A stretch of 31,165 nt of DNA from JAFGPJ01 sp964439135 (lineage in GTDB: Bacteria; Planctomycetota; Phycisphaerae; Sedimentisphaerales; Anaerobacaceae), in contig CAYTNN010000024.1 of the NCBI GenBank assembly GCA_964439135.1, positions 1-31,165 of the forward strand, read 5' to 3'. The notes beneath the pieces are model-generated. The model was given only the letters and a program-made list of their open reading frames with translations, ran no database searches and had not been told where the DNA came from. This document shows positions 1-8,287 of the stretch, piece after piece (position 1 is the stretch's first letter; each line of letters begins with the position of its first letter). Both the position numbers and the translations under genes were made by a program.

Positions 1-27
1 TGAAGAATTTCATGCTTTGAGACGGCG

Positions 28-54
28 AAAAAACAAAGCCAATTCAAAGCCAAT
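28..54. repeat. Dispersed repeat core, copy 1
   Basis: The 16-base core AAAAAACAAAGCCAAT at 28-43 occurs again, inverted, at 28921-28936 next to the N gap. Its last ten bases, CAAAGCCAAT (34-43), are repeated directly at 45-54 with one base between. Both copies have GGCG just upstream of the A-run. It lies in the gene-free 214 bases before ftsY, where I see no other gene, tRNA or clear promoter. Confidence 0.6.
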
Positions 55-214
55 CTCAGAATCCTATCCCCCTCCCAAAGGAACGGGAAGAGGAAAGGGG
101 ACTTGAAATTATCTCAAATCCCGATACTATCAGGGCTGAGCCGGAACGATTTGAAAGCATAAAAGCTGCTTCTAACGTGAATTAGAAAGAATCTTTATAA
201 AAAGGCAAACAAAG

Positions 215-1138
215 ATGGGAATCTTCACTAAAACAGCGGGATTTTTCAAAGACAGGTTAGGAAAAACACGTGCCAAAATCAGCTCTTCACTCTCTTCAGT
301 GCTGAGCCTGGGCAGAAAGATTGACGAACAACTGCTCGACGAGCTGGAAGAAACGCTGATCAGCGATGATATCGGCGTCGAGACAACGGACAAGCTCGTC
401 TCGGAACTGCGGGAGGCTTATCGCAGCAAGCAAATCGCCACCACCGACGATATTATACCGTTCCTCAAGGAGCACATCAGCAGCTACTGGCCGGACCGCG
501 ACAGACAGCTACGCCTTGCCAGGACCGGCCCGACGGTTGTCCTTGTTGCCGGCGTCAACGGCACCGGCAAAACCACGAGCATCGCCAAACTCGCGTATAT
601 ATTCAATAAAAACAACAAAAAGGTCATTGTTGCCGCCTGTGATACATTCCGTGCCGCCGCTGTGGAGCAATTGACTATCTGGGCCGAGCGAATCGGCGTA
701 CAAATCGTCAAGCATCAAAGCGGCAGCGACCCGGCGGCCGTTGCCTTCGACGCCTGCGAAGCCGCCCTCGCCAGGGGCACGGATATCCTGATTCTCGACA
801 CAGCCGGCCGAATACACACAAAAAAGGACCTGATGCTGCAACTAACAAAAATCCGCGACGTCGTTGCCCGCAAAATCCCGGACGCCCCGAATGAGGTCCT
901 GCTCGTTCTCGACGCCACGACAGGCCAGAACGCAATCTCCCAGGCGAAATTGTTCACCGAAGCGATTAACGTTACCGGTATATTCTTAGCAAAGCTTGAC
1001 GGCACCGCACGCGGCGGTATTGTCATCGCCATCAAGGACCAACTCGATATCCCGGTAAAATTCGTCGGTTTGGGCGAAAAGCCGGAAGATATCGCAGAAT
1101 TCGACCCGGCCACGTTCGTGGAGGCATTGTTTACCTAA
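215..1138 (+). CDS. ftsY: Signal recognition particle receptor FtsY
   Basis: SRP-family GTPase that docks ribosome-nascent chain-SRP complexes at the membrane and hands them to SecYEG. The 307-aa protein has a short helical N domain (about residues 20-95) and a G domain with P-loop GVNGTGKT at 113-120, DTFRAAAVEQL at 143-153, DTAGR at 195-199 and AKLDGTARGG at 259-268. The usual Thr of TKLDG is Ala here, a mild deviation. The long acidic A domain of E. coli FtsY is missing; the protein starts with a short amphipathic segment (MGIFTKTAGFFKDRLGKT), as in many short FtsY proteins that bind lipid through this end. The ATG at 215 has only a weak purine-rich ribosome site. A new gene starts 24 bases downstream, so read-through is possible. 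Family assignment is secure. Confidence 0.97.
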   Translation: MGIFTKTAGFFKDRLGKTRAKISSSLSSVLSLGRKIDEQLLDELEETLISDDIGVETTDKLVSELREAYRSKQIATTDDIIPFLKEHISSYWPDRDRQLRLARTGPTVVLVAGVNGTGKTTSIAKLAYIFNKNNKKVIVAACDTFRAAAVEQLTIWAERIGVQIVKHQSGSDPAAVAFDACEAALARGTDILILDTAGRIHTKKDLMLQLTKIRDVVARKIPDAPNEVLLVLDATTGQNAISQAKLFTEAINVTGIFLAKLDGTARGGIVIAIKDQLDIPVKFVGLGEKPEDIAEFDPATFVEALFT

Positions 1139-1162
1139 CGAAACATTTCGGAGGGACGAAAA

Positions 1163-2935
1163 ATGAAATCATCGGCCGCTACAGTATTAAAAGCAGGCAT
1201 AATGCTGTTAGCCTGCTTACTGATTATAGTTCTATCCGGCACTATTCTCGCCGACGAAAGAATAGTGCAGTACCAGCAAAAGGCCGGTCCGCTGCTCTGG
1301 CCCTCGGAGCCTCCCGAGGACATTCCCTTCGAGCAATCCAAGGATCTCATCGGGATATTATTTACCGGCGTGCACAGCGACTATCGAGCCGCCGATACAT
1401 GGTATCCTTCCTGGGCTTCGGATGATAATTTATATTCACCATGGACAGATGGACAAACCGACGGCATGAATTCCAGCTCCGGCGGATCCGATGCGACTAC
1501 CGGCCAGGCCGTAATGATCGGCAATGACCCGCTCAATCTCAAAATCAAAGCTCTCGGCACGACCAAAGGCAATCCTCGCCCATACGAAGGCCGCTATCCC
1601 TGCGGCAGTCTCGTTTATAACGGCGTCTGGTATTACGGCACATATTGCCTGGGCCCTTCCGGAAGCGTCGAGCACGAGGGCATGAGATGGAATTGGCCGG
1701 TATTGGGCCCCATTCCCGGCTTCCGTATCTCCACCGACTACGGCAAAACCTGGACCGATTCTCCGCACACGCCGGCCAGTCCCCTTTTTCCCGAACCGGC
1801 AAAATTCATGGGCCCGCTAAAAATCGGCTCACCAAAATTCGTAGACTTCGGCAAAAACATGGAACACTCGCCCGACAGCAAGGCTTATCTGGCCGGTTAC
1901 GGTGCCGAAGAAAACGATCCCAAACCTCGATATGCCAACCTGAGCTGGATATCCGGCGACCAGATTTATCTTACAAGGGTCAAACCCAGCATCGAAAACA
2001 TCAACGACGAATCCAAGTATGAATACTTCGCCGGATATAATAATGCCGGAAAGCCCATCTGGTCCTATGACTTCAAAGACATCAAGCCTTTGCTGGAATG
2101 GAACAATAATATGGGCTGCGTTACGATTACCTATAATGCCCCGCTCAAAAAATACCTGATGTGCATAACCGATGGCTGGCCGACAGTTGCGAAGATGAAT
2201 TCCTACATCCTCGAATCCGGTAAGATTACAGGCCCCTGGAAGCTGGTTACATATATGAAGGAGTTCGGCGAGCAGGGTTATTTCCTCAATTTACCGTCTA
2301 AATTTATCAGTAAGGACGGATTGACGCTTTGGCTGTGCTATTCGGGCAACTTCAGTCAGGGCTGGAATAACATCCGGTTCATGGCGAAACCGCCGGGCAG
2401 CCGCTACGGCCTTGTCCTGCAGCAGGTAAAATTACTTAATCCCGCAACCTACCACCAGTACAAAGAAAAGCTGGACCAACCAAAGCAGCAAAAAGATCCG
2501 CTCAAAAGCAGCAGCAACATCGCTCCGAAAGCCAAAGTAACCGCTTCATCGACTTACAAAGGCTACTCCGCCGAGGCTGCGATTGACCGGGTGGTCGGCG
2601 GGTACCCGGAAGATATATCAGCCGAGTGGGCCGCCAACGGCGAAAAAGCGTCGGCGACAATAAAATTGAGCTGGGATAAAGCACAAATTATCAACCGTAT
2701 CTGGCTTTTCGACAGACCCAACACAAACGCCGACCAGGTTACCGCCGGAACGCTCACCTTCAGTGACGGCAGCACAATAAACGTCGGCGAACTGCCCGAC
2801 GACGCTTCCGCCGCCAAAGAAATCACTTTCGGCCCCAAAAAGGTCACCTGGCTGAAATTCGTCGTCACTTCCGTAAAGCCGGAAACCCAGAATATAGGCT
2901 TAGCCGAAATCGCAGTTTTCACTGCTGAGGATTGA
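1163..2935 (+). CDS. Exported Asp-box (sialidase-like) protein with C-terminal galactose-binding-like domain
   Basis: A 590-aa secreted protein of unknown substrate, probably a polysaccharide- or glycan-related binding protein or hydrolase of the periplasm or surface. Residues 1-30 are a typical signal peptide (positive start, hydrophobic LLACLLIIVLSGTIL, then ADE). Residues about 60-440 resemble a beta-propeller and contain a perfect Asp-box, STDYGKTW, at 190-197. From about residue 450 a second beta-rich domain begins (NIAPKAKVTASSTYKG) that reads like the discoidin/galactose-binding-like domain common at the C-terminus of planctomycete secreted proteins, including the segment DRPNTNADQVTAGTLTFSDG. 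GGAGGG at 1151-1156 supports the ATG at 1163. I cannot identify catalytic residues, so enzyme activity is not claimed. Confidence 0.75.
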   Translation: MKSSAATVLKAGIMLLACLLIIVLSGTILADERIVQYQQKAGPLLWPSEPPEDIPFEQSKDLIGILFTGVHSDYRAADTWYPSWASDDNLYSPWTDGQTDGMNSSSGGSDATTGQAVMIGNDPLNLKIKALGTTKGNPRPYEGRYPCGSLVYNGVWYYGTYCLGPSGSVEHEGMRWNWPVLGPIPGFRISTDYGKTWTDSPHTPASPLFPEPAKFMGPLKIGSPKFVDFGKNMEHSPDSKAYLAGYGAEENDPKPRYANLSWISGDQIYLTRVKPSIENINDESKYEYFAGYNNAGKPIWSYDFKDIKPLLEWNNNMGCVTITYNAPLKKYLMCITDGWPTVAKMNSYILESGKITGPWKLVTYMKEFGEQGYFLNLPSKFISKDGLTLWLCYSGNFSQGWNNIRFMAKPPGSRYGLVLQQVKLLNPATYHQYKEKLDQPKQQKDPLKSSSNIAPKAKVTASSTYKGYSAEAAIDRVVGGYPEDISAEWAANGEKASATIKLSWDKAQIINRIWLFDRPNTNADQVTAGTLTFSDGSTINVGELPDDASAAKEITFGPKKVTWLKFVVTSVKPETQNIGLAEIAVFTAED

Positions 2936-3018
2936 AATGCCAAACATTAGAAGATTTATTATATCGGAAAGGTTTAGCCAAATACAAGCATTAATAACTG
3001 GCGGCCGTGACGCAATCC

Positions 3019-3027
3019 TGGTATACT
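3019..3027 (+). promoter_or_regulatory. Possible extended -10 promoter for the TIR/STAND operon
   Basis: TGGTATACT fits the extended -10 pattern TGnTATAAT with one deviation and has no clear -35 box. It lies about 100 bases upstream of the TIR start codon. The rest of 2936-3129 holds no convincing gene; a short open frame at 2937-3122 lacks a ribosome site and resembles nothing I know. Confidence 0.3.
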
Positions 3028-3129
3028 TGTCCCCTATGAGGAATAAGGCCCGGGAGAGACCGGTTTTCGGTGTGTTTGGTGTTGGCCATGGAGCCAGAAG
3101 AAAGGTCAGCAGATGGAGGTAATTCAAAC

Positions 3130-4125
3130 ATGATATCTGAGATGATTCCGAATCCTGTAATCTATACTGTGGGTGATGTGATCGGAAGTTGGTATTACAG
3201 CCATACAAAACTGAACACCCTCTTCGGCGAGAACGGAGCCCCTGGTGACCCGCCAGAAGGTAATTGTATTAGAAAGTGCCAAGCCTGGTTGAAAAGAGCC
3301 AACGACGACCCTGAAATCAATGCAATCGATCTTCTTGGTAAAGTACTCATAGAATTCATGAATTTGGGTCTGCACGACAATCCACAATGGCAGGGAGGAT
3401 TCGAACGCATTCAGGCAGCGCTTGCCGACAGTAATTTGGCTTTCCATCCGGAAGGCAAAATCATCCCTGTTCAAGCTCGGAAGCGGTTCCATGTGGCTCT
3501 CTCGTTTCCCGGTGAACAACGGGTTTTCGTTGAGGAAGTTGCATCGCATCTGGCAAGCCTTGTCGGACGAGAACACGTGCTTTACGACAAATTCTACGAA
3601 GCCGAGTTCGCTCGTCCCGATCTCGATGTTTATCTGCCGAACCTCTACCGCACGCAGTCAGAACTCATCGCGATTTTCCTCTGTGCGGACTATGCCAAGA
3701 AACGCTGGTGCAGGATTGAATGGCGATTCATTCGCCAGATGATCTGTACTACCGACGCCAGCCGAATCATGTTCCTTAGTTTCGACGATATTGGCGCTGT
3801 ACCCGAGATTGGGATTCTTTCGGGCGATGGCTACGTCTCCATCGGAAAGCGAACAGCGCAGGAGATAGCCGAGATCATTCTTCAGAGATTGCAGATTGAC
3901 TCTGAGAAGCCTGACGTCCCAATGGGGCAACAGGCCATTCCCACGAAGTTCGAAAGCAAGCCTTCTCCTCCATCATCTTCGGCTCTGGGCAAATGGCAGG
4001 AAAAGCTTGCTTTCCTCCAAACTGAGGAAGCCAAGATAGCGGATGCTGAGCAAAGGTTCGCTATTCAGCAACGTATCGAAGAAGCGAAAGAAAAAATCAG
4101 AGAATTGGGCGGAGAGGTAACATGA
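3130..4125 (+). CDS. TIR-domain effector with C-terminal effector-associated (adaptor) domain
   Basis: Predicted effector of a two-gene NTP-dependent conflict system; bacterial TIR domains commonly cleave NAD+ or make signalling nucleotides. I chose the ATG at 3130 (331 aa) over an upstream in-frame start at 3070 because GGAGGT at 3115-3120 is ideally spaced. Residues 1-112 form a conserved-looking helical domain (SHTKLNTLFGENGAPGDPPEG, 24-44) that I associate with abortive-infection-type proteins but cannot name. Residues 119-255 are the TIR domain: FHVALSFPGEQR at the first strand and WCRIEWRF at 193-200, with Glu197 in the WCxxE position expected for the catalytic glutamate. After a Pro/Ser linker (272-285), residues 286-327 form a charged helical segment (WQEKLAFLQTEEAK) homologous to the start of the next protein. 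The stop overlaps the next start as ATGA, implying translational coupling. Confidence 0.85.
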   Translation: MISEMIPNPVIYTVGDVIGSWYYSHTKLNTLFGENGAPGDPPEGNCIRKCQAWLKRANDDPEINAIDLLGKVLIEFMNLGLHDNPQWQGGFERIQAALADSNLAFHPEGKIIPVQARKRFHVALSFPGEQRVFVEEVASHLASLVGREHVLYDKFYEAEFARPDLDVYLPNLYRTQSELIAIFLCADYAKKRWCRIEWRFIRQMICTTDASRIMFLSFDDIGAVPEIGILSGDGYVSIGKRTAQEIAEIILQRLQIDSEKPDVPMGQQAIPTKFESKPSPPSSSALGKWQEKLAFLQTEEAKIADAEQRFAIQQRIEEAKEKIRELGGEVT

Positions 4126-6683
4126 GTCATGAATCGGCAAGAGATGTGTGGAGGAAGAAACTGGAATTCCTACTGAAGGAAGAAGCCAAAGTATCTGATT
4201 CTGGGCAGAAGTTCAAGCTCCAGGAGGAAATCGCCGAAACCAAAGCCAAATTGAAAGAGTTGAGCGAACGCGCTTGCGATTCTGACGATAAAATGTTGCG
4301 AGTCACTCCCACACGCCTCCATCATGGGGCGGCAAAGCTCGTCGGTCGTGAAAAGGAATTAGGTAATCTTGATAATACATGGGACGATCCCAAGACGCAT
4401 GTTGTGACTATCGTAGCGTGGGGCGGGGTGGGCAAGACTGCACTGGTGGTCGATTGGATGGCGCGGATGGCTGGCGACGGCTGGCGCGGGGCCGAGCGGG
4501 TCTTCGACTGGTCTTTCTACAGCCAGGGCACGAGCGAGACAACCCAAGCCTCGGCTGATGCGTTCGTCGCCAGGGCGCTCGAATTCTTCGGCGATCCCGA
4601 AATGGCCCAAAGCGCCGCCTCGCCCTGGGACAAGGGCGAACGATTGGCCCGGCTCGTGGCCGAGCACAAAACGCTCTTAGTGATGGACGGAGTCGAGCCC
4701 CTTCAACACCCGCCCGGACCTGTAGGAGGTAAGCTTAAAGACCCGGCCCTCGAGGCCCTGCTAAAGGGCCTGACCCAGCAAAACAAAGGATTGTGCCTCG
4801 TGACCACACGGGAGAGTATCGAGAATCTGTCACCGTGGCAGGACACGACGGCGCCAAAGTGGGACCTGGAGCACCTGTCCGAGGACGCCGGCGCGCAACT
4901 GCTTTTTGATGCGGGTGTCAAGAGAGCGGGTAATGCAAAGATCAAAGCCGATGACCAGGAGTTGAAGGATGCCGCACGCGAAGTAGAAGGCCACGCCCTG
5001 ACGCTAAACCTGCTGGGTAGATACTTGGCTAAAGCACACGGGGGTGATATCCGCCGGCGCGACCAGGTTAAGTTCGACAAGGCGGATGCCAAAGTCCAGG
5101 GAGGCCACGCGTTCAAGGTCATGAAAGCTTACGAAATATGGCTGGGCAAAGGCGGCGAAGACGGTGCACGTCAATTAGCCGTACTCAGACTGCTTGGCCT
5201 GTTCGACCGGCCCGCCGATGCGGGCTGTCTGATCGCCCTTCGCCGAGAACCTGCTATCAAAGGGCTGACGGAGGCGTTAATCGGCCTGGATGACGAGGAC
5301 TGGAACTACACCCTCTCTAATCTCGGTGAGTGCGGCATCATCTCGGTATATGCCGATCAATCCGCAATCGACTCTCATCCGCTCGTCCGCGAGTACTTCG
5401 GCAAGCAGCTTCGCGGGGGCAGTCCCGATGCGTGGCGCGAGGCGCATCGGCGGCTGTACGAGCACCTTACGCAGAGCACCGAGCAGCAGCCTGATACGCT
5501 CGCGGGTCTTCAGCCGCTGTACCAGGCCGTGGCGCACGGCTGCCAGGCCGGGATGCACCAAGAGGCTTGCGACAAGGTTTACACCGACCGCATCCTGCGG
5601 GGCACAGATTTCACGGGGGGCTTCTATAGCACAAAAAACCTCGGCGCGTTCGGGTCGGACCTGGCGGCCCTGGCGTGCTTCTTCGAGAGACCCTGGACGA
5701 TCCTATCCCCCAATTTGTCAAAGGCCGCCCAGGTATGGCTGCTGAACTATGTCGCCTTCTGCCTGCGGGCTCTGGGCCGCCTGACCGAGGCCTTGGGGCC
5801 CATGCGCGCTGCAATTGATATGCTTGGGAACTTCAAGAACTCGAAACAAACAGCGAAGGCTGCCAGCAACCTCAGCGAGTTGGAGCTGGCTCTGGGCCAT
5901 GTAGCCGGGGCTGTCCAGGACGCCGAGCGAAGCGTGGACTGCGCCGACCGCAGCGGCGATGCGTTTGAACGGATGGGCAAGCGCACCACGCTGGGCGACG
6001 CGCTGTTCCAGGCAGGTCAAAAGGATAAGGCCGCCGAGCAGTTTCGGCAGGCAGAGGCCATACAGGCCGAGCGCCAGCCTTATTACCCTTTACTCTACTT
6101 GCTAGCGGGCTTCCGGTACTGCGATTTGCTCCTTGCGCCGGCCGAGCGTGCGACTTGGCAAAGTCTGCTCCAACTCAAAACTCAAGGCTCAGAACTTAAG
6201 ACTGCAATAGCCTCCTGCCGCGCCGTCAAGCAACGGTGCCAGAAGAGGTTTGAATGGCGGGAAGCAAACGATTCTCTGCTTTCAATCGGCCTGGACCACC
6301 TGAGCCTGGGGAGGGTGTCATTGTACGAAACTATTCTGACTAAATCCGAAACCCGAAATCCGAAAACCGAAATAGAAATGGCCGTGGATGGTTTGCGCCG
6401 CGCCGGGTATAGCGATGAACTCCCAAAGGGCTTGCTCTCGCGTGCCTTGTCCTGCTTCGTAGATGATGACACTGACGGCTGCCGGGCGGATTTGGATGAG
6501 GCGTGGCAGATATCCGATCGCGGATCGATGCGGCTGTTCATGGCGGACGTGCTGCTGCACCGGGGGCGGCTGTTTCGCGACAAGGCGGCGCTGGCCGAGG
6601 CGGCCAAGCTCATCGAGGAGTGTGGCTACCACCGCCGGGATGGGGAATTGGCCGACGCCGAAGAGGCGGCCAAAGGCTGGTAA
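4122..6683 (+). CDS. STAND NTPase (NB-ARC-like) with N-terminal adaptor domain and helical-repeat sensor tail
   Basis: An 853-aa predicted sensor/switch of the TIR system. Residues 8-48 (WRKKLEFLLKEEAKVSD...) match the C-terminal segment of the TIR protein at about half of 38 aligned positions. Next is a STAND NTPase: Walker A GGVGKTA at 101-107, Walker B TLLVMDGVEP at 184-193, sensor LVTTR at 226-230, a GHALTL segment at 290-295 in the place of the GxP motif, and a winged-helix-like DSHPLVREYF at 417-426. The motif DWSFYSQGT (129-137) is typical of this STAND subgroup. From about 440 to the end the protein is alpha-helical and TPR-like (for example ALGPMRAAIDMLGNFKNSKQ), the likely ligand-sensing part. 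GGAGAGGT at 4111-4118 precedes the ATG, which overlaps the TIR stop codon. Two heptamer arrays (6173-6200, 6346-6373) lie inside the frame, which stays open. The gene seems more GC-rich than the TIR gene. Confidence 0.85.
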   Translation: MSHESARDVWRKKLEFLLKEEAKVSDSGQKFKLQEEIAETKAKLKELSERACDSDDKMLRVTPTRLHHGAAKLVGREKELGNLDNTWDDPKTHVVTIVAWGGVGKTALVVDWMARMAGDGWRGAERVFDWSFYSQGTSETTQASADAFVARALEFFGDPEMAQSAASPWDKGERLARLVAEHKTLLVMDGVEPLQHPPGPVGGKLKDPALEALLKGLTQQNKGLCLVTTRESIENLSPWQDTTAPKWDLEHLSEDAGAQLLFDAGVKRAGNAKIKADDQELKDAAREVEGHALTLNLLGRYLAKAHGGDIRRRDQVKFDKADAKVQGGHAFKVMKAYEIWLGKGGEDGARQLAVLRLLGLFDRPADAGCLIALRREPAIKGLTEALIGLDDEDWNYTLSNLGECGIISVYADQSAIDSHPLVREYFGKQLRGGSPDAWREAHRRLYEHLTQSTEQQPDTLAGLQPLYQAVAHGCQAGMHQEACDKVYTDRILRGTDFTGGFYSTKNLGAFGSDLAALACFFERPWTILSPNLSKAAQVWLLNYVAFCLRALGRLTEALGPMRAAIDMLGNFKNSKQTAKAASNLSELELALGHVAGAVQDAERSVDCADRSGDAFERMGKRTTLGDALFQAGQKDKAAEQFRQAEAIQAERQPYYPLLYLLAGFRYCDLLLAPAERATWQSLLQLKTQGSELKTAIASCRAVKQRCQKRFEWREANDSLLSIGLDHLSLGRVSLYETILTKSETRNPKTEIEMAVDGLRRAGYSDELPKGLLSRALSCFVDDDTDGCRADLDEAWQISDRGSMRLFMADVLLHRGRLFRDKAALAEAAKLIEECGYHRRDGELADAEEAAKGW
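6173..6200 (+). repeat. Degenerate heptamer array (4 x 7 nt) inside the STAND gene
   Basis: Four consecutive 7-base units: ACTCAAA, ACTCAAG, GCTCAGA, ACTTAAG. The register is exact with no indels. It encodes part of LQLKTQGSELKTA in the helical tail. Two further arrays with the same unit length and copy number lie at 6346 and 6713. Confidence 0.6.
6346..6373 (+). repeat. Heptamer array CCGAAAN x 4 inside the STAND gene
   Basis: CCGAAA occurs at 6346, 6353, 6360 and 6367 with strict period 7, the seventh base being C, T, A, T. It encodes SETRNPKTEI. The unit is not a multiple of three, so loss or gain of one or two units would shift the reading frame of the NTPase. Confidence 0.75.
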
Positions 6684-6686
6684 TTC

Positions 6687-6707
6687 AAACCGGCCATCGG
6701 CTGGTTT
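6687..6707. terminator. Stem-loop after the STAND gene
   Basis: AAACCGGCC-ATC-GGCTGGTTT forms a 9-bp stem with one G-T pair and a 3-base loop, starting four bases after the TAA stop. No T-run follows on either strand, so it is terminator-like rather than a textbook intrinsic terminator. It could also protect the 3' end of the pyruvate kinase transcript on the other strand. Confidence 0.5.
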
Positions 6708-6712
6708 GTGAA

Positions 6713-6740
6713 TGTAAAAATCAAAGTTGAAAATGCAAAA
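6713..6740 (+). repeat. Degenerate heptamer array (4 x 7 nt), intergenic
   Basis: Units TGTAAAA, ATCAAAG, TTGAAAA, TGCAAAA follow each other without indels between the STAND gene and pyk. Unit length and copy number equal those of the arrays at 6173 and 6346, although the unit sequence differs. Confidence 0.5.
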
Positions 6741-6797
6741 TATTCGGTATAAATGTTAAGGAGGAACTATCGTAAAACAAGCCGGACTTTCGCCCTT

Positions 6798-8219
6798 TCA
6801 GGCGTTGATGTTGTGGACATGTATGGAGTTGGTGGTGCCGGCGGCGCTAAGCGGCCGGCCGGCCACAAGAACTATTCTATCGCCGGGCTGGGCCCAGTTG
6901 TTCTCGATAATGAGCTTATCGACCATGTACGTGAAATGCCTGATGTCCTCCGGGATTGGCCGGCAGCAGGGTATGACTCCGTAATGCAGGCACATCTGAC
7001 GGCATGACCTTTCGTCGGAGCTAAACGCAAGTATGGGAACATCGATGCGTGCCTTACTGAGAAAGCGGGCCGATGAACCGCTTTGTGACCAGACCGCCAC
7101 GAGTTTAGCTTCGATATCCTCGACAAGCTGCCCGACACTGCGAGCCATTGCCGCGGTGAGGAGCAATTCATCCGTTGTTATGCTCCTTGGGTGCGTACCG
7201 TCCAGCTTATCGAGGTAAGCTTCGGTTACTCTTGCTATTCGCTCGATTGTCTGTGCCGCCTTTACGGGGTATTTGCCGACTGCGGTTTCACCGGAAAGCA
7301 TAACTGCATCGGTAAAGTCCAATATAGCATTGGCGACATCCGAGACCTCGGCTCGCGTGGCGGTTGGGCTTTGGATCATGCTCTGGAGCATTTGCGTGGC
7401 AACGATAACAGGTTTGCCGTAGTCCCGGCACATTTTTGTGATCCGTTTTTGAATCAAGGGTACTTCGGCAAGGTCCATCTCGACGCCGAGATCGCCGCGG
7501 GCAACCAATACGGCGTCACTTGCAGTAACTATCGGCTCCAGATGTGCCAATGCCTGCGGCGTCTCAATCTTGGCTACAACCTTGATATCCGCCCCGGCTT
7601 TGCGGATATATTCTTTGAGCTGGTTGATCTCGTCGGGCGAACGTACGAAACTTAAGGCAAGGAAATCCAGGTTCCGCTCTATCGCCCAGTCAATACATCC
7701 CCAGTCAAACTCAGTGATTGACGGTATCCGTATCTGCGTATCGGGCAGATTGATTCCCTTTCGACTGGACAAAATGCCGCCATCGACAACCTGACAGACT
7801 ATATCTTCGCCGTCTCGACCGACCACGTTCAGCGTGATTTGGCCGTCATCGAGAAAGATGCGGTGGCCGATTTCCACGTCCTGATTGAAATGTTCGTAGT
7901 TCGTGCCGAAGCGGTGTGCCGTGCCGACTTGATTCCCGGGCACAATGGTGACCTTATCGCCGGCATACAGCATCTGCCCTTCCGGCTCGATGCGTCCGGT
8001 CCGAATTTTCGGGCCGCACAAATCGCCCAGCACGGCGGTCATTTGATGGCCCCGGGAGCGGGCGGCATTCAGCGTTTCCAGCAATTTGTCATGCCCATCA
8101 AGCGTGCCGTGTGAGAAGTTCAGGCGGAAAACATCGACACCATTATCAATCATGGCATCGAGTATTCCGGCCTCTTCACACGAGGGGCCGAGCGTAGCAA
8201 TTATCTTGGTCTTTATCAT
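6798..8219 (-). CDS. pyk: Pyruvate kinase
   Basis: Converts phosphoenolpyruvate and ADP to pyruvate and ATP, the last step of glycolysis. The protein (473 aa from the ATG at 8219) shows the N-terminal MIKTKIIATLGPS, the active-site segment VFRLNFSHGT, the catalytic-lysine segment KVVAKIET, the metal-binding VARGDLGVEM and ATQMLQSM, followed by a C-terminal regulatory-type domain with LVAVWSQSGSSARFLSKAR. A TTG nine bases further upstream is in frame, but the ATG fits the family start. Only 68 bases separate it from the upstream phosphofructokinase gene, so the two are probably co-transcribed and control both irreversible-type steps of lower and upper glycolysis. Confidence 0.96.
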   Translation of the reverse strand: MIKTKIIATLGPSCEEAGILDAMIDNGVDVFRLNFSHGTLDGHDKLLETLNAARSRGHQMTAVLGDLCGPKIRTGRIEPEGQMLYAGDKVTIVPGNQVGTAHRFGTNYEHFNQDVEIGHRIFLDDGQITLNVVGRDGEDIVCQVVDGGILSSRKGINLPDTQIRIPSITEFDWGCIDWAIERNLDFLALSFVRSPDEINQLKEYIRKAGADIKVVAKIETPQALAHLEPIVTASDAVLVARGDLGVEMDLAEVPLIQKRITKMCRDYGKPVIVATQMLQSMIQSPTATRAEVSDVANAILDFTDAVMLSGETAVGKYPVKAAQTIERIARVTEAYLDKLDGTHPRSITTDELLLTAAMARSVGQLVEDIEAKLVAVWSQSGSSARFLSKARIDVPILAFSSDERSCRQMCLHYGVIPCCRPIPEDIRHFTYMVDKLIIENNWAQPGDRIVLVAGRPLSAAGTTNSIHVHNINA

Positions 8220-8287
8220 TTCGAGCAACCGTTCCCACGCTTAATTCTAATACTCAAATCAGGGAATAAACCATCGCCGGAAGCAGC

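Noticed and set aside
2937..3122. 61-codon frame starting just after the Asp-box protein
   Set aside because: It lacks a ribosome site, resembles no family, and ends just before the TIR ribosome site; it is more likely leader sequence.
6753..7007. Perfect AAGGAGG at 6758-6764 with an open frame around it
   Set aside because: No suitably spaced start codon follows it, and the open frame runs antisense into the 3' end of pyk.
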